DNA from: Arthrospira sp. PCC 9108
GTDB lineage: Bacteria > Cyanobacteriota > Cyanobacteriia > Cyanobacteriales > Microcoleaceae
Length of the DNA stretch: 64,000 nucleotides
Reading direction: 5' to 3'
Assembly (NCBI GenBank): GCA_016745315.1
Contig: CP066886.1
Location: 4,340,501 to 4,404,500, forward strand
Part shown: positions 26,823-36,688 of the stretch, piece after piece
Numbering within the stretch: the stretch's first letter is position 1
How the letters are laid out: every line of letters begins with the position of its first letter
The notes under the pieces: model-generated
Databases searched by the model: none
Told to the model about the DNA's origin: nothing
The model's input: the letters and a program-made list of their open reading frames with translations, nothing else
Program-made: the position numbers and the translations under genes

Positions 26823-27028
26823 AGTACCCTCCAGTTGAAAATTAAACGCAAACCCTTATTATAAGCGATCGGGGGCTAAATAAAGTGAGATAGTTGGAAA
26901 TGTTGGGTTAGGCTAGAGAGTGCTGGTGTTGCCTAAACAGTCCGACAAGAGAAAAAGAGAAATTATGGTCTCCCCCGAACCAGGGCTAGACCCCCAAGTC
27001 CAGTTTGCTGCTATACGAAAAAGCTGCT

Positions 27029-29800
27029 ATGTCAACTTTAGTTATCGTTGAATCACCGACCAAAGCCCGGACTATTCGTAACTTCTTACCGAAAGACTAT
27101 CAGGTAGAAGCCTCAATGGGCCATATCCGAGATTTACCACCCTCTGCTGATGAAATTCCCGAAGAGTACAAGGGGAAAACATGGGCAGGGCTAGGGGTAA
27201 ACGTGGAAGGGAATTTTGAGCCTATTTATGTAATCCCCAAAGATAAGCAGAAAGTGGTCAAAGAACTCAAGAAAGCGCTCAAACAAGCGACAGAATTAGT
27301 TCTAGCGACCGACGAAGACCGAGAAGGGGAAAGTATTAGCTGGCACTTGTTGCAGGTGCTAAAACCGAAAATTCCCACCCGGCGTATGGTGTTCCATGAA
27401 ATTACCTCCGAAGCCATACTCCAAGCCCTACAACATTGCCGAGACTTAGATGAACAACTGGTTCACGCCCAAGAAACCCGGCGGATACTCGATCGCCTCT
27501 ATGGTTATACCCTGTCACCACTGCTGTGGAAAAAAATCGCCAGAGGCTTGTCAGCAGGTCGGGTGCAGTCTGTAGCCGTAAGATTGATAGTAAACCGAGA
27601 GAGGGAGCGTCGCGCCTTCCGACAGGGGGGATATTGGGATCTCAAAGCCTTGCTCGAACAAGGTAAAACCGAGTTTGAGGCGAAACTAATTACCCTGAAT
27701 GGGGTAAAGGTAGCCACAGGTAGCGACTTCGACGAAAGCACTGGTCAAATCGCCCAGGGGCGTAATGTAGTCCTACTAGACTCAGACCAAGCCCAAGCCC
27801 TCAAGGAGAGACTGAGGGAGAAACTCTGGTCTGTGAGGAATATTGACGAACGCTCAGTTACTCGCAAACCCGCGCCGCCATTTACCACATCGACTCTCCA
27901 ACAGGAGGCTAACCGGAAACTCAGACTTAGCGCCCGCCAGACTATGCAGGTGGCTCAGGGACTCTATGAGCGGGGTTATATTACCTATATGCGGACTGAC
28001 TCTGTGCATTTATCAGAGCAAGCCATAGTAGCTGCTAGAAACTGCGTTGAGCAGAAATATGGCAAAGAGTACCTGAGTCCGAAACCGCGCCAGTACACGA
28101 CCAAAAGTAAGGGGGCTCAAGAAGCCCACGAAGCTATCCGCCCGGCTGGAAATTATTTCCGTACTCCCCAGGAAACTGAGTTAAGTGGTAATGACTTGAA
28201 ACTGTATGACTTAATTTGGAAGCGGACGGTTGCTTCTCAGATGGCTGACTCTCGCCAAACTAATATCTCTGTTGACTTACAGGTGGAAGATGCGGGTTTT
28301 CGGGCGACCGGGAAACGTATTGATTTCCCTGGGTTTTTGCGGGCTTATGTAGAGGGGTCTGATGATCCTGATGCGGCTTTGGAAAATCAAGAGCTACCTC
28401 TACCACCTTTAAAAGTGGGTCAGCATCCTGATTGTAAGGATTTGGAGGCGATCGGACATGAAACCCAACCTCCGGCGCGCTTTACAGAAGCATCTTTGGT
28501 TAAAACTCTGGAAAGTGAGGGGGTAGGTCGTCCGAGTACCTACGCGAGTGTGATTGGTACGATTATCGATCGCGGTTATGCTCAAATTAAGGGTAATGCT
28601 CTGATTCCTACTTTTACGGCTTTTGCGGTTAATAGCCTGCTGGAAAAACATTTTCCCGATTTGGTGGATATCGGTTTCACCGCTCGCATGGAGAATACTC
28701 TTGATGAGATAGCCACTGGACAGGCAGACCAGTTACCTTATCTGCAAAAGTTCTATTCCGGTGACGGGGGGCTGGAAAATCAGGTTAAGGAACAGGAAAG
28801 CCAAATTGATGCTAAGGTAGCCCGCACTATTGAATTGGAAAATTTGGGTGATGCTACTGATGGCATGACTTACCGTTTGTGTTTGGGTCGCTTTGGGCCT
28901 TATATCGAGGCACAGAAGGATGAGGAGATTATTACTGCTTCTATTCCTCAAGACCTGACTCCTGCTGACCTGACTCCTGAGTTAATTCAGGAGTTGATTG
29001 GACAAAAGACGGAGGGACCGGAAAAGCTGGGAGTCCATCCCGAAGCAGGAGAACCGATTTTTATGTTAATTGGTCCCTATGGTCCCTATGTGCAGTTGGG
29101 GGAAGAGTCGGAAACTAATAAGAAGCCGAAACGGGTTTCTCTTCCCAAGGGGCTGGAAAAGGATGCTGTGACTTTGGATGTGGCGGTGTCGCTTTTGTCT
29201 TTACCTCGCCTTTTGGGACTGCATCCCGAAACGGGGGCTAAGGTTAAGGCTGCTATTGGTCGCTTTGGTCCTTATGTGGTTCATGAAAGTAAGGAGGCTA
29301 AGGATTATCGCTCTATTAAGGCTCCTGATGATGTGTTGACTATTACTTTTGAGCGGGCTTTGGAACTTCTGGCTCAACCTAAGGTGGGACGCAGGGGAAC
29401 TAAAAAAACTCTTACTCCCCTGCGAGAGTTGGGAGAACACCCGGAAGATGGAGAACCTCTCAATATCTATGATGGTCGCTATGGTCCCTATATTAAGCAT
29501 GGCAAAATTAATGCTTCTTTGCCTAAAGACCAGGCGATCGAAACTTTTACCCTGGAACAGGCTTTGGAACTATTAAAGGCTAAGGCGGCTTCTGGCTCCA
29601 AGTCCAAGTCGAAGTCGAAGTCTACTAGCAGTACCACTGCCAAAAAGTCCACGACTGCCAAAAAGTCCACGACTGCCAAAAAGTCCACGACCGCCAAAAA
29701 GTCCACGACCGCCAAAAAGTCCACGACCGCCAAAAAGTCCACGACCGCCAAAAAGTCCACGACCGCCAAAAAGTCCAGCACTAAGGGCGAAACGGAATAG
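27029..29800 (+). CDS. topA: DNA topoisomerase I with lysine-rich repeat tail
   Basis: This type IA topoisomerase relaxes negative supercoils. From ATG 27029 (the frame opens 24 bp earlier) it has 923 residues. The Toprim domain starts STLVIVESPTKARTI and includes TDEDREGESISWHL. The catalytic Tyr is in GYITYMRTDSVHLS (near residue 312). Cyanobacterial C-terminal repeats with GRFGPYI/GPYGPYV motifs replace zinc fingers. The last 60 residues are a Lys/Ser/Thr tail made of eight near-perfect KKSTTA units preceded by (SK)n, an unstructured basic DNA-binding tail. Such tails are known in some cyanobacterial and actinobacterial TopA proteins, but this one is unusually regular. Confidence 0.97.
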   Translation: MSTLVIVESPTKARTIRNFLPKDYQVEASMGHIRDLPPSADEIPEEYKGKTWAGLGVNVEGNFEPIYVIPKDKQKVVKELKKALKQATELVLATDEDREGESISWHLLQVLKPKIPTRRMVFHEITSEAILQALQHCRDLDEQLVHAQETRRILDRLYGYTLSPLLWKKIARGLSAGRVQSVAVRLIVNRERERRAFRQGGYWDLKALLEQGKTEFEAKLITLNGVKVATGSDFDESTGQIAQGRNVVLLDSDQAQALKERLREKLWSVRNIDERSVTRKPAPPFTTSTLQQEANRKLRLSARQTMQVAQGLYERGYITYMRTDSVHLSEQAIVAARNCVEQKYGKEYLSPKPRQYTTKSKGAQEAHEAIRPAGNYFRTPQETELSGNDLKLYDLIWKRTVASQMADSRQTNISVDLQVEDAGFRATGKRIDFPGFLRAYVEGSDDPDAALENQELPLPPLKVGQHPDCKDLEAIGHETQPPARFTEASLVKTLESEGVGRPSTYASVIGTIIDRGYAQIKGNALIPTFTAFAVNSLLEKHFPDLVDIGFTARMENTLDEIATGQADQLPYLQKFYSGDGGLENQVKEQESQIDAKVARTIELENLGDATDGMTYRLCLGRFGPYIEAQKDEEIITASIPQDLTPADLTPELIQELIGQKTEGPEKLGVHPEAGEPIFMLIGPYGPYVQLGEESETNKKPKRVSLPKGLEKDAVTLDVAVSLLSLPRLLGLHPETGAKVKAAIGRFGPYVVHESKEAKDYRSIKAPDDVLTITFERALELLAQPKVGRRGTKKTLTPLRELGEHPEDGEPLNIYDGRYGPYIKHGKINASLPKDQAIETFTLEQALELLKAKAASGSKSKSKSKSTSSTTAKKSTTAKKSTTAKKSTTAKKSTTAKKSTTAKKSTTAKKSTTAKKSSTKGETE
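29639..29782 (+). repeat. 18-bp coding tandem repeat in topA (KKSTTA)
   Basis: Eight copies of an 18-bp unit (GCCAAAAAGTCCACGACC and near-identical forms) encode TAKKST-type hexapeptides at the end of topA. Early copies carry ACGACT and later ones ACGACC, the last ends AGCACT. The 18-bp period keeps the frame, so copy number can vary without breaking the gene. Confidence 0.9.
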
Positions 29801-29927
29801 GTTTTGACATCCCGGAATGGGCTGATATAATGGGAGAATGGGCGGGTTGTATCGACTGGCGATCGCAAATAGAGATGCTCTGGAAACTCGCCCCTAACCC
29901 TGTGAGTTCATGGGAATGGGGATTATT

Positions 29928-30197
29928 ATGTGGAAATATATCATCACGGCCTTAGTGGCTTTGGAATTGGTCTTGCTGAGTTCGTTTTGGTCTCCGGCTG
30001 CGGCGACGATTAATGATACAGAATCCTATATTTGGGATTATGCCTATAGCGGTAGTAGTCAATTTGTCTGTAAACAGGTGATTTTTCACCCGATAGGGGA
30101 ACCTGTAACGGCTCATGAATCACTCACCCAACCGGCTATACTACGATCGCATATTGTTGACAGCAGCCACTGTAAAAGCGTCAGTAAACCCAGTTAA
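29928..30197 (+). CDS. small secreted protein, unknown function
   Basis: The product has 89 residues from ATG 29928, which has GGGGA just upstream; an ATG 18 bp earlier is less well placed. The N-terminus is a signal peptide (WKYIITALVALELVLLSSFW, cleavage probably after PAAA). The mature part of about 65 residues contains two Cys (FVCKQ and HCKSV), which could form a disulfide. No family is recognised. It lies about 130 bp after topA on the same strand. Confidence 0.55.
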   Translation: MWKYIITALVALELVLLSSFWSPAAATINDTESYIWDYAYSGSSQFVCKQVIFHPIGEPVTAHESLTQPAILRSHIVDSSHCKSVSKPS

Positions 30198-30603
30198 ATA
30201 GACCGTCTCAAATCGGAAACCATCAATTAAGGGGTCGATTCAGGTTGACCCCACAGGGTGATTTGTTGCCTGACCCAAAAATAAGTTTGGCTAATTGATA
30301 CGGCTCAAATATATGGGATTTTTCAAAGACTGTTAAGATTTGATACGTTTTTGGTGATCAAAAGTGGCAACAAGTTGACGAGATTATCGGGGTTGTGGTA
30401 GCATTGAGGAAACCGATACCAAGGGCTTATTGTGTCTTTATGCAAAAATAAAGGGTGAAACCCTGATTATATGGCGATTAAAGTGATTTTTTGACGAAAA
30501 TCTGAAGCTGGCGATACACGAGTTTTGAGGGTGAATGAGGATCTCTGTTTTTATACCTATTGACAAAATGGTGAGTTTGTGTAGTAGTATGGCGGAGAGT
30601 ATG
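30198..30603. other. 406-bp gap, no gene seen
   Basis: It contains a small hairpin AGGGT-GAA-ACCCT (30452-30464) and a promoter-like TTGACA (30560-30565) with a TAGTAT 19 bp later, which would fire antisense into the M16 gene. No frame with protein-like composition and no tRNA was found. Confidence 0.45.
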
Positions 30604-31896
30604 TTAGTGGGAGTGGGAAAATGGGCTGACGATCGCCTCTGGACCGACTAAGACGAGGTAAGGTTGACCGAAGTATTTTTGAGATATGGCTTGGACTTGT
30701 GGAACTGTGACGGAAGCGACATCAATTTGAAATTGCTGGTCGAAGTCAATGCCCAATTCCAGGGTTTCATACCATCCGTAAATTTGGGCGAGTTGGCTGT
30801 TAGTTTGCTTTCCGAGGGCATATTGTCCTAGGAGCTTATTTTTAGCGACCTGGAGTTCTTCTTCTGTGAGGGTGGTGGTGGTGAGTCGTTCTACTTCGGT
30901 GCGTAGTCCGTCAATAGCGATCGCGGTATTATTAGGAGCAGTTCCCATATACACTACAAATTGGGAAGCATCTAGGCGGGTGGGATAAAAAGCCGATACA
31001 TCATAGGCTAGTCCGCGCTTTTCGCGTAATTCGACAAAGAGGCGACTGGATAGACCATTCCCCAGATAGGTGTTAATGACTTTGAGGGAGGCATAATCGT
31101 GATCATAGACGGAGGCGGCGAGGTATCCTAGCATAATGACAGATTGCTGGGTTTCCTGGGGTGCGATCGCCTGGTGAGGGTTGGAGATGATTTGTGGTAG
31201 TGTCAGTTTGGGGAGGGGAGTCCGGTCGGCTTTCCAGTCTCCAAAGGTTTTTTGTATGTGGCTTAGGGCTTTATCTAAGCTAATGCGTCCGGCTAGGGAA
31301 ATAATCAGATTATCTGGGCGAAAATAGGTCTGATGAAATTCTTGTAGGTCGGCGCGGGTAATTTGGCTTACGGTTTCTTCAGTCCCGAGGGTGGAAATGG
31401 CATAGGGATGGTTTTGGTACATTCCCCGTCGCAGAAAGTCGAAAGCGATGGAAAATGGCTGTTCTTTGTGAGACCTAATACCTTGAATGGTGATGCGACG
31501 TTCGAGTTCTATTTCCGCTTCGGGAAAAGATGGGGCGCGCAAAAGTTGGGCGACTAACTCCAAAATATTCTCGAAGTCCCCAGAAACTGTTTTGACACCA
31601 ACGAGGAAATAGTCGGAGGAGGTGTCGGCGCTAACTCTCGCCCCTACTGACTCGACTCTTTCGGCAATTTCTAGGGATGAGAGGTTTTCTGTCCCTTTGG
31701 TCATGACGGCGGCGAGGAGGTGAGAGAGTCCGGCTTGGTGTGGTGGCTCCCAACGGGTTCCGGTTCTCAAAAATAAACGGGTGGCGATAATGTCCGCCGC
31801 CGGGTTTTCGGTGACTAACAGGGTAATGCCGTTATCTAAAACATAGCGATGAACGTTCTGGGTGTCTGAGAATGATGGGGTTAGGGTTTGAGTCAC
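30604..31896 (-). CDS. M16-family peptidase-like protein, degenerate zinc site
   Basis: The 430-residue protein has the two-lobe M16 (pitrilysin/processing peptidase) fold. At the place of the inverted zinc motif HxxEH it reads GLSHLLAAVMTKGT, i.e. HLLAA, so the catalytic Glu and second His are absent. The C-terminal lobe keeps the substrate-binding R/Y segment LSSRLFVELREKRGLAYDV. In two-subunit M16 enzymes one subunit supplies zinc and the other the R/Y pair. This is the non-catalytic partner type. In many cyanobacteria the catalytic partner is adjacent, but none is next to it here. The start ATG precedes VLDNGITLLVTENP, as expected. Confidence 0.88.
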   Translation of the reverse strand: MTQTLTPSFSDTQNVHRYVLDNGITLLVTENPAADIIATRLFLRTGTRWEPPHQAGLSHLLAAVMTKGTENLSSLEIAERVESVGARVSADTSSDYFLVGVKTVSGDFENILELVAQLLRAPSFPEAEIELERRITIQGIRSHKEQPFSIAFDFLRRGMYQNHPYAISTLGTEETVSQITRADLQEFHQTYFRPDNLIISLAGRISLDKALSHIQKTFGDWKADRTPLPKLTLPQIISNPHQAIAPQETQQSVIMLGYLAASVYDHDYASLKVINTYLGNGLSSRLFVELREKRGLAYDVSAFYPTRLDASQFVVYMGTAPNNTAIAIDGLRTEVERLTTTTLTEEELQVAKNKLLGQYALGKQTNSQLAQIYGWYETLELGIDFDQQFQIDVASVTVPQVQAISQKYFGQPYLVLVGPEAIVSPFSHSH

Positions 31897-31999
31897 GGCT
31901 GCCTATATGATGAAATGCGATCGCAGTTGATGCCAGGATCCTTTGTAACACAAAATTAGGATATTTCAGGAGTGGTGATAGTCGTTCCATGATAACAAC

Positions 32000-32806
32000 T
32001 CAGTTTTTGGTGATGTGATGGAGGCGATCGCTTAGGAGTTGGTGACTGGGACTGAATAGGGCCCCCCAGGCTAGTATGACGACTCCGAGAGTTCCGAGGG
32101 CGCTCGCGGAAGCGATCGCAAACACAATTATAATCTGATAGCGTACAGCATCAAGGGGACTGGCTCCGGCTAAAATTTGACCAGTCATCATACCGGGTAA
32201 ACTAACTACACCCATAACCATCATAGAGTTAATGATGGGTATCATCCCGGTTCGGACTGCGGTCTGAATTTGTTTATGGCTGGCTTCCCACCTGGTAGCA
32301 CCTAGGGCGAGTAGGGTTTCAATGCCATTACGGTTACTGACGACTCCTTCCATAAACCTGTCTAAGCCTAAAGAAATTCCGTTTAATGTGTTTCCGAGGA
32401 TCATTCCCAACAGAGGGATTAAATATTGGGGATTGTACCAAGGTTGTACTTGAATGATGCCGATGACTGATAGGTTGGTGATTAAAAAGGCTGATACTAA
32501 TACTGACAGTAAACTCCGCCAATAGATTCCCGCAAAACGGCGCGATGTTCGGTTTACTGCTGATATTCCGGCTATGGCTGCCATTAATAGAGCGATCGCT
32601 AATACTACCCAGGGGTTATCCAGGGCGAATAACCATTCTAGGATATAGCCGACTAACAATAATTGTACTACGCACCGCAGTGATGCTATGGCGAGGGAGC
32701 GTTCTAAACCTAGGCGTAATTGGATGGATAGGGCGACGTTGATTATAATTAATAAAACTGATGCGCCTAGTTGTCCATAACTGAGGGAAAGGTAATTATC
32801 CGACAT
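32000..32806 (-). CDS. fetB: FetB-type ABC transporter permease (UPF0014)
   Basis: This inner-membrane permease of the FetAB/UPF0014 family has 268 residues with seven hydrophobic segments. The diagnostic cluster is IPLLGMILGNTLNGISLGLDRF, followed by ALGATRWEASHKQIQTAVRTGMIPIINSMMVMGVVSLPGMMTGQILAG. In E. coli FetAB exports iron under oxidative stress, while the plant relative STAR2/ALS3 is linked to aluminium tolerance. It overlaps fetA by 11 bp, so the two are translationally coupled. Iron as substrate is by homology. Confidence 0.9.
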   Translation of the reverse strand: MSDNYLSLSYGQLGASVLLIIINVALSIQLRLGLERSLAIASLRCVVQLLLVGYILEWLFALDNPWVVLAIALLMAAIAGISAVNRTSRRFAGIYWRSLLSVLVSAFLITNLSVIGIIQVQPWYNPQYLIPLLGMILGNTLNGISLGLDRFMEGVVSNRNGIETLLALGATRWEASHKQIQTAVRTGMIPIINSMMVMGVVSLPGMMTGQILAGASPLDAVRYQIIIVFAIASASALGTLGVVILAWGALFSPSHQLLSDRLHHITKN

Positions 32807-33473
32807 AGGGAGAAAGGATAAGTTGTTGGTTGGTCACTCGTTGAATTTGCTGGGGGTCGTGGCTAGTCCAAATGCAAGCACGTTGGGGGTTAGCAGACAG
32901 CCAGAAGGCGATCGCCTCTTCGACTTTGTGGGTGGTTTCTGGGTCTAAAGATGCTGTACATTCATCTAATAACAAAACCATTGGTTCTAGTTGTAGGGCT
33001 CGGATAATTGCCACAAGTTGACTTTCTCCCCCTGATAGGTTGGTGGCTGGTTGGTAGAGAAAATCAGGGTGGCGGTCAAAGGTTTCCAGTAGGTCTCGGA
33101 CTTGGTGAGGGTCATAGCGACGGTGGGAGTTAATGGCGAGTTGATAGACTGCCTTTAGGTTGGCTTCTACACTACCCTCGAACATGATGGGGCGTTGATG
33201 TAGGTAAATGACTTGTGAGCGGTACAAGGGCAAATTCCAGGCGCTCAGGGGCCGATCTAAATATCTGATTTCTCCTTCATCTAGGGGGTCAAGGCAGGCG
33301 ATCGCTCTCAATAATAAACTTTTTCCGGTTCCGGTGGCACCAACTAAGCCTAATTGTATGCCAGGTTCTAAGTTAAAGGATAAATCACGCCATAGCCACC
33401 TGGCTGCTTCCTCTGAACTTAGGGAGGGTTGTATTTTTTGACAGCCGATTTTGATGCCTTCGATAATTGCCAT
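32796..33473 (-). CDS. fetA: FetA-type ABC transporter ATP-binding protein
   Basis: This is the ATPase partner of the FetB permease (225 residues). Walker A is VGATGTGKS, the signature LSGGESQ, Walker B VLLLDECTASLD and the switch His is in WTSHDPQQ. The ATG at 33473 is followed by an N-terminal strand and the usual RDLSFNLEPG before Walker A. It overlaps the downstream fetB start, forming a two-gene operon. No accessory membrane-fusion or binding protein is present, which fits an exporter. Confidence 0.9.
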   Translation of the reverse strand: MAIIEGIKIGCQKIQPSLSSEEAARWLWRDLSFNLEPGIQLGLVGATGTGKSLLLRAIACLDPLDEGEIRYLDRPLSAWNLPLYRSQVIYLHQRPIMFEGSVEANLKAVYQLAINSHRRYDPHQVRDLLETFDRHPDFLYQPATNLSGGESQLVAIIRALQLEPMVLLLDECTASLDPETTHKVEEAIAFWLSANPQRACIWTSHDPQQIQRVTNQQLILSPYVG

Positions 33474-33658
33474 TGATTAACATCAACAAGGTAGTCTCTG
33501 GCTGTCTGTTGGGTTCAACAGATGTAACCAGAGGGAATAGATACTTACTGATTATTCCTGGGGATGGGGAAACTGTCAACTACTGCTCTATAAGCATAAG
33601 ATTGGGCGGATTTTAGTATGGGGTTGCTACTATCTATTATATGATAGACTGAATTAAA

Positions 33659-36600
33659 ATGAATCATCATAAAATGAATTTTGTCGCAGCGTTTAGTAGT
33701 TGCTTGATTATATCTATGTACTTAGGGGTAGATGCTGCACCAGTTAAAGGTACAGTCGATATAGTTCGGGTTGGTGTATACGAAAATAAACCCAAGGTTT
33801 TTATTGATGAAAATGGTAAACCTACCGGGTTCTGGGTAGATATACTGAAGTTTATGGCGAGGAGGGAAAATTGGCAGTTGCAGTATATCCCCTGTGAGTG
33901 GAATCAATGCTTAGAATTATTGGAGGAAGGACAGCTTGATTTAATGGTCGATGTGGCTCACTCGGAAGAACGCGATCGCCGTTTTGATTTTAACCAAGAA
34001 GTTGTCCTCGTAAGTTGGTCGGAGATTTATGGAAGACCGGGAATTTCTATTAACTCGATTATCGACTTACATCAAAAACAAGTAGCTGTATTAGCTGGTA
34101 GTATTCAACAGTCATTATTGATAGAAAAAGCCGAGGCTTTTGCCGTTCAACCGCAATTAGTGGAAGCCTCTAGTTTTCAGGAGATTTTTGAGCTAGTTGC
34201 CAATGGAGAAGTTGATGCGGGTGTGGTAAATCATCTCTATGGTTGGGAGGCTTCATCGGTCTATAATTTAGCGAGAACCCATATTTTAATTAACCCTTCT
34301 CGACTACATTTTGTCACGGCAAGAGGTGAAAATTATGCTATTTTAGCCGCCCTTGACCAGCAAATATTAGAGATGAAAAGGGATGCTAATTCTGCTTATT
34401 ATCAAGCCTACAGACGCTGGCTACAACCACCGGCTAAATTTGGTAGGCAACAAATGAAGGAAATTTTAATCAATTTAGGGATATATACAACCATTGCTGG
34501 GGTAGTGGTTTTATTGGTGTGGAATCGTTTATTGGGTGTAGAAATTAAGCGCCGTAATCAAGTTGAAAAAGCCCTGATACAAAGTGAACAGCGTTTTCAA
34601 AAGATGGCGGCTAATGTACCGGGGGCAATTTTTCAATATGTGCTGCACCCAGACGGTTCTGATCAGGTTTTATATATGAGTGAAGGCTGTTATGAATTGT
34701 GGGAAGTTAGGGCGGACACTGTTGTTAAAGATGCTAAGATTTTGTGGGATATGGTGCATCCAGATGATCTAGAGTCAATGTATGAATCTGTACTGATTTC
34801 AGCTAATAATCTAGCCCCATGGTTTTGGCAATGGCGGATTACTACTCCTTCGGGAAAATTGAAATGGTTGCAATCAGCAGGACAGCCAGAACGCCATGAT
34901 AATGGGGATATTATATGGGATACCCTAATTATGGATATTAGCGATCGCAAACAGATAGAAATCGCCTTAGCTGAAAGTGAAGAACGTCTGCGTTTAGTCA
35001 CTGAAAATATGAGTGATTTAGTATGTTTACACGCCCCTGATAGCAGTTATTTATATGTGAATCCCTCTAGTGAAATATTGCTAGGATATACCCCAGAAGA
35101 ACTGATTGGTAAAAAACCTACTGATATTTTCCAATCCCAGGAATTATATCAGGTATGTATGGAATATTCCCTCAGTATTTTACCGGGAATATCTCGTCCA
35201 ATAATTTATCAAATCCGCAAAAAAAATGGAGAATATATCTGGTTGGAAACTCTCACCAAAGTAATTTTAGATAACCAGGGAGAGGTGAGACATTTACAGA
35301 GTGCATCTAGGGATGTTAGCGATCGCATTAAAGCAGAAGAACAGTTAAAATATGATGCTCTTCACGATAGTTTAACCGGACTCCCTAACCGTACCCACCT
35401 AATGGCACAGCTAGATATGGCTTTAAAACGAGCCCAAAATAATGAAAATTTGCAGTTAGCTATCCTGTTTTTAGACTTAGATAATTTTAAGGTTGTCAAT
35501 GATAGTTTAGGTCATTTAATTGGTGATAAAATGCTGTCATTAGTGGCAAAAATCATCAAAAACTTTGTCAGAGATACTGATTTATTGGCGCACCTAGGAG
35601 GGGATGAATTTGTGATTGTCTTAGAATATTTAGAGGTGATACATGAAGCAATACGGGTAGCCGAGCGAATTTTAGAAAGTCTGCGGACATCACCTTTACA
35701 AATAGGTGAAAGAGAGGTATTTGTTAATAGTAGTATTGGCATAGTAGCGCGAACAAACCGCCACGAAAAAGCCGAAGATTTACTCAGGGATGCCGATTTA
35801 GCCATGTATCGAGCCAAACATGAAGGACGAGGGAGATATGCCATATTTGACCCCTTGATGCACTTCCACGCTGTACAACAAATGCACCTAGAGAATGACC
35901 TACGAAAAGCCATAAAAAACAATGAGTTAGTTTTATATTATCAACCTATTGTTAATATCAAAACTCAGAAGATTCAGGGATTAGAAGCACTGGTGCGTTG
36001 GCAGCATCCCGAAAGGGGTCTTTTATCCCCTGGTCACTTTATTGAAATTGCGGAAAACACGGGTTTAATTATACCTATAGGTAAATGGTTATTACACAAG
36101 GCTTGTCAACAATTAGAAGAGTGGAAAAATCAATTTCCCAGTCATTGTTTAAAAATGAGTGTCAACCTTTCAGTTAAACAATTAGAAGGTTTTTTACTAG
36201 AACAACTTGACGAAGTGTTAAATAGTTATAATCTGAACCATAATAGTTTAGTTATGGAAATTACCGAGAGTATGTTGGTAGCGAATGTTCAAAAAACCTG
36301 TGATTTACTCAGCCAAATTCAAGCCAAAGGTATTGGTTTAAGTATTGATGACTTTGGGACTGGTTATTCTTCCCTTAGTTATTTGCACCAATTACCTGTT
36401 AATAGTCTCAAAATTGACCGTTCTTTTGTGAGTCCAGAAAATTTGAGTGACCGCCACCAGGTGATTGCCAAATCAATTATAGCTTTAAGTAAATTACTGA
36501 AACTTCATGTAATTGCTGAAGGTGTGGAAACACCGGAACAATTCTACTGGTTAAAAAAACTCGGTTGTGAAGCCGCCCAAGGTTATTTATTTTCTCGACC

Positions 36601-36688
36601 TGTTCCGGCTAGTGAAATCACGGAGTTATTATCTCAACAATTCTTGTGTATTCCTGAGAGTAAATATTCGGATGAATTTAGCAAATAA
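33659..36688 (+). CDS. Periplasmic-sensing PAS-GGDEF-EAL cyclic-di-GMP protein
   Basis: The 1009-residue membrane receptor has these domains in order: a signal peptide (1-27), a family-3 solute-binding sensor (about 35-260), one transmembrane helix (about 273-296), two PAS domains (about 310-430 and 440-565), a GGDEF diguanylate cyclase (GGDEF near 647, with RDTD five residues upstream as an inhibitory-site candidate) and an EAL phosphodiesterase (EAL near 775, DDFGTGYSS near 897). Both catalytic signatures are complete, so it could make or degrade c-di-GMP depending on ligand binding. The sensor suggests an amino-acid-like ligand. Its stop lies inside the start of the FUSC gene, so the two are coupled. 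Confidence 0.95.
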   Translation: MNHHKMNFVAAFSSCLIISMYLGVDAAPVKGTVDIVRVGVYENKPKVFIDENGKPTGFWVDILKFMARRENWQLQYIPCEWNQCLELLEEGQLDLMVDVAHSEERDRRFDFNQEVVLVSWSEIYGRPGISINSIIDLHQKQVAVLAGSIQQSLLIEKAEAFAVQPQLVEASSFQEIFELVANGEVDAGVVNHLYGWEASSVYNLARTHILINPSRLHFVTARGENYAILAALDQQILEMKRDANSAYYQAYRRWLQPPAKFGRQQMKEILINLGIYTTIAGVVVLLVWNRLLGVEIKRRNQVEKALIQSEQRFQKMAANVPGAIFQYVLHPDGSDQVLYMSEGCYELWEVRADTVVKDAKILWDMVHPDDLESMYESVLISANNLAPWFWQWRITTPSGKLKWLQSAGQPERHDNGDIIWDTLIMDISDRKQIEIALAESEERLRLVTENMSDLVCLHAPDSSYLYVNPSSEILLGYTPEELIGKKPTDIFQSQELYQVCMEYSLSILPGISRPIIYQIRKKNGEYIWLETLTKVILDNQGEVRHLQSASRDVSDRIKAEEQLKYDALHDSLTGLPNRTHLMAQLDMALKRAQNNENLQLAILFLDLDNFKVVNDSLGHLIGDKMLSLVAKIIKNFVRDTDLLAHLGGDEFVIVLEYLEVIHEAIRVAERILESLRTSPLQIGEREVFVNSSIGIVARTNRHEKAEDLLRDADLAMYRAKHEGRGRYAIFDPLMHFHAVQQMHLENDLRKAIKNNELVLYYQPIVNIKTQKIQGLEALVRWQHPERGLLSPGHFIEIAENTGLIIPIGKWLLHKACQQLEEWKNQFPSHCLKMSVNLSVKQLEGFLLEQLDEVLNSYNLNHNSLVMEITESMLVANVQKTCDLLSQIQAKGIGLSIDDFGTGYSSLSYLHQLPVNSLKIDRSFVSPENLSDRHQVIAKSIIALSKLLKLHVIAEGVETPEQFYWLKKLGCEAAQGYLFSRPVPASEITELLSQQFLCIPESKYSDEFSK

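Noticed and set aside
29488..29868. 126-codon minus-strand frame opposite the topA tail
   Set aside because: It is the reverse image of the KKSTTA repeat, giving periodic VDFLAV units, and is not a gene.
30560..30590. Promoter-like TTGACA and TAGTAT in the topA-M16 gap
   Set aside because: Spacing is 19 bp and it would drive antisense transcription into the M16 gene, so it is noted only in the gap entry.
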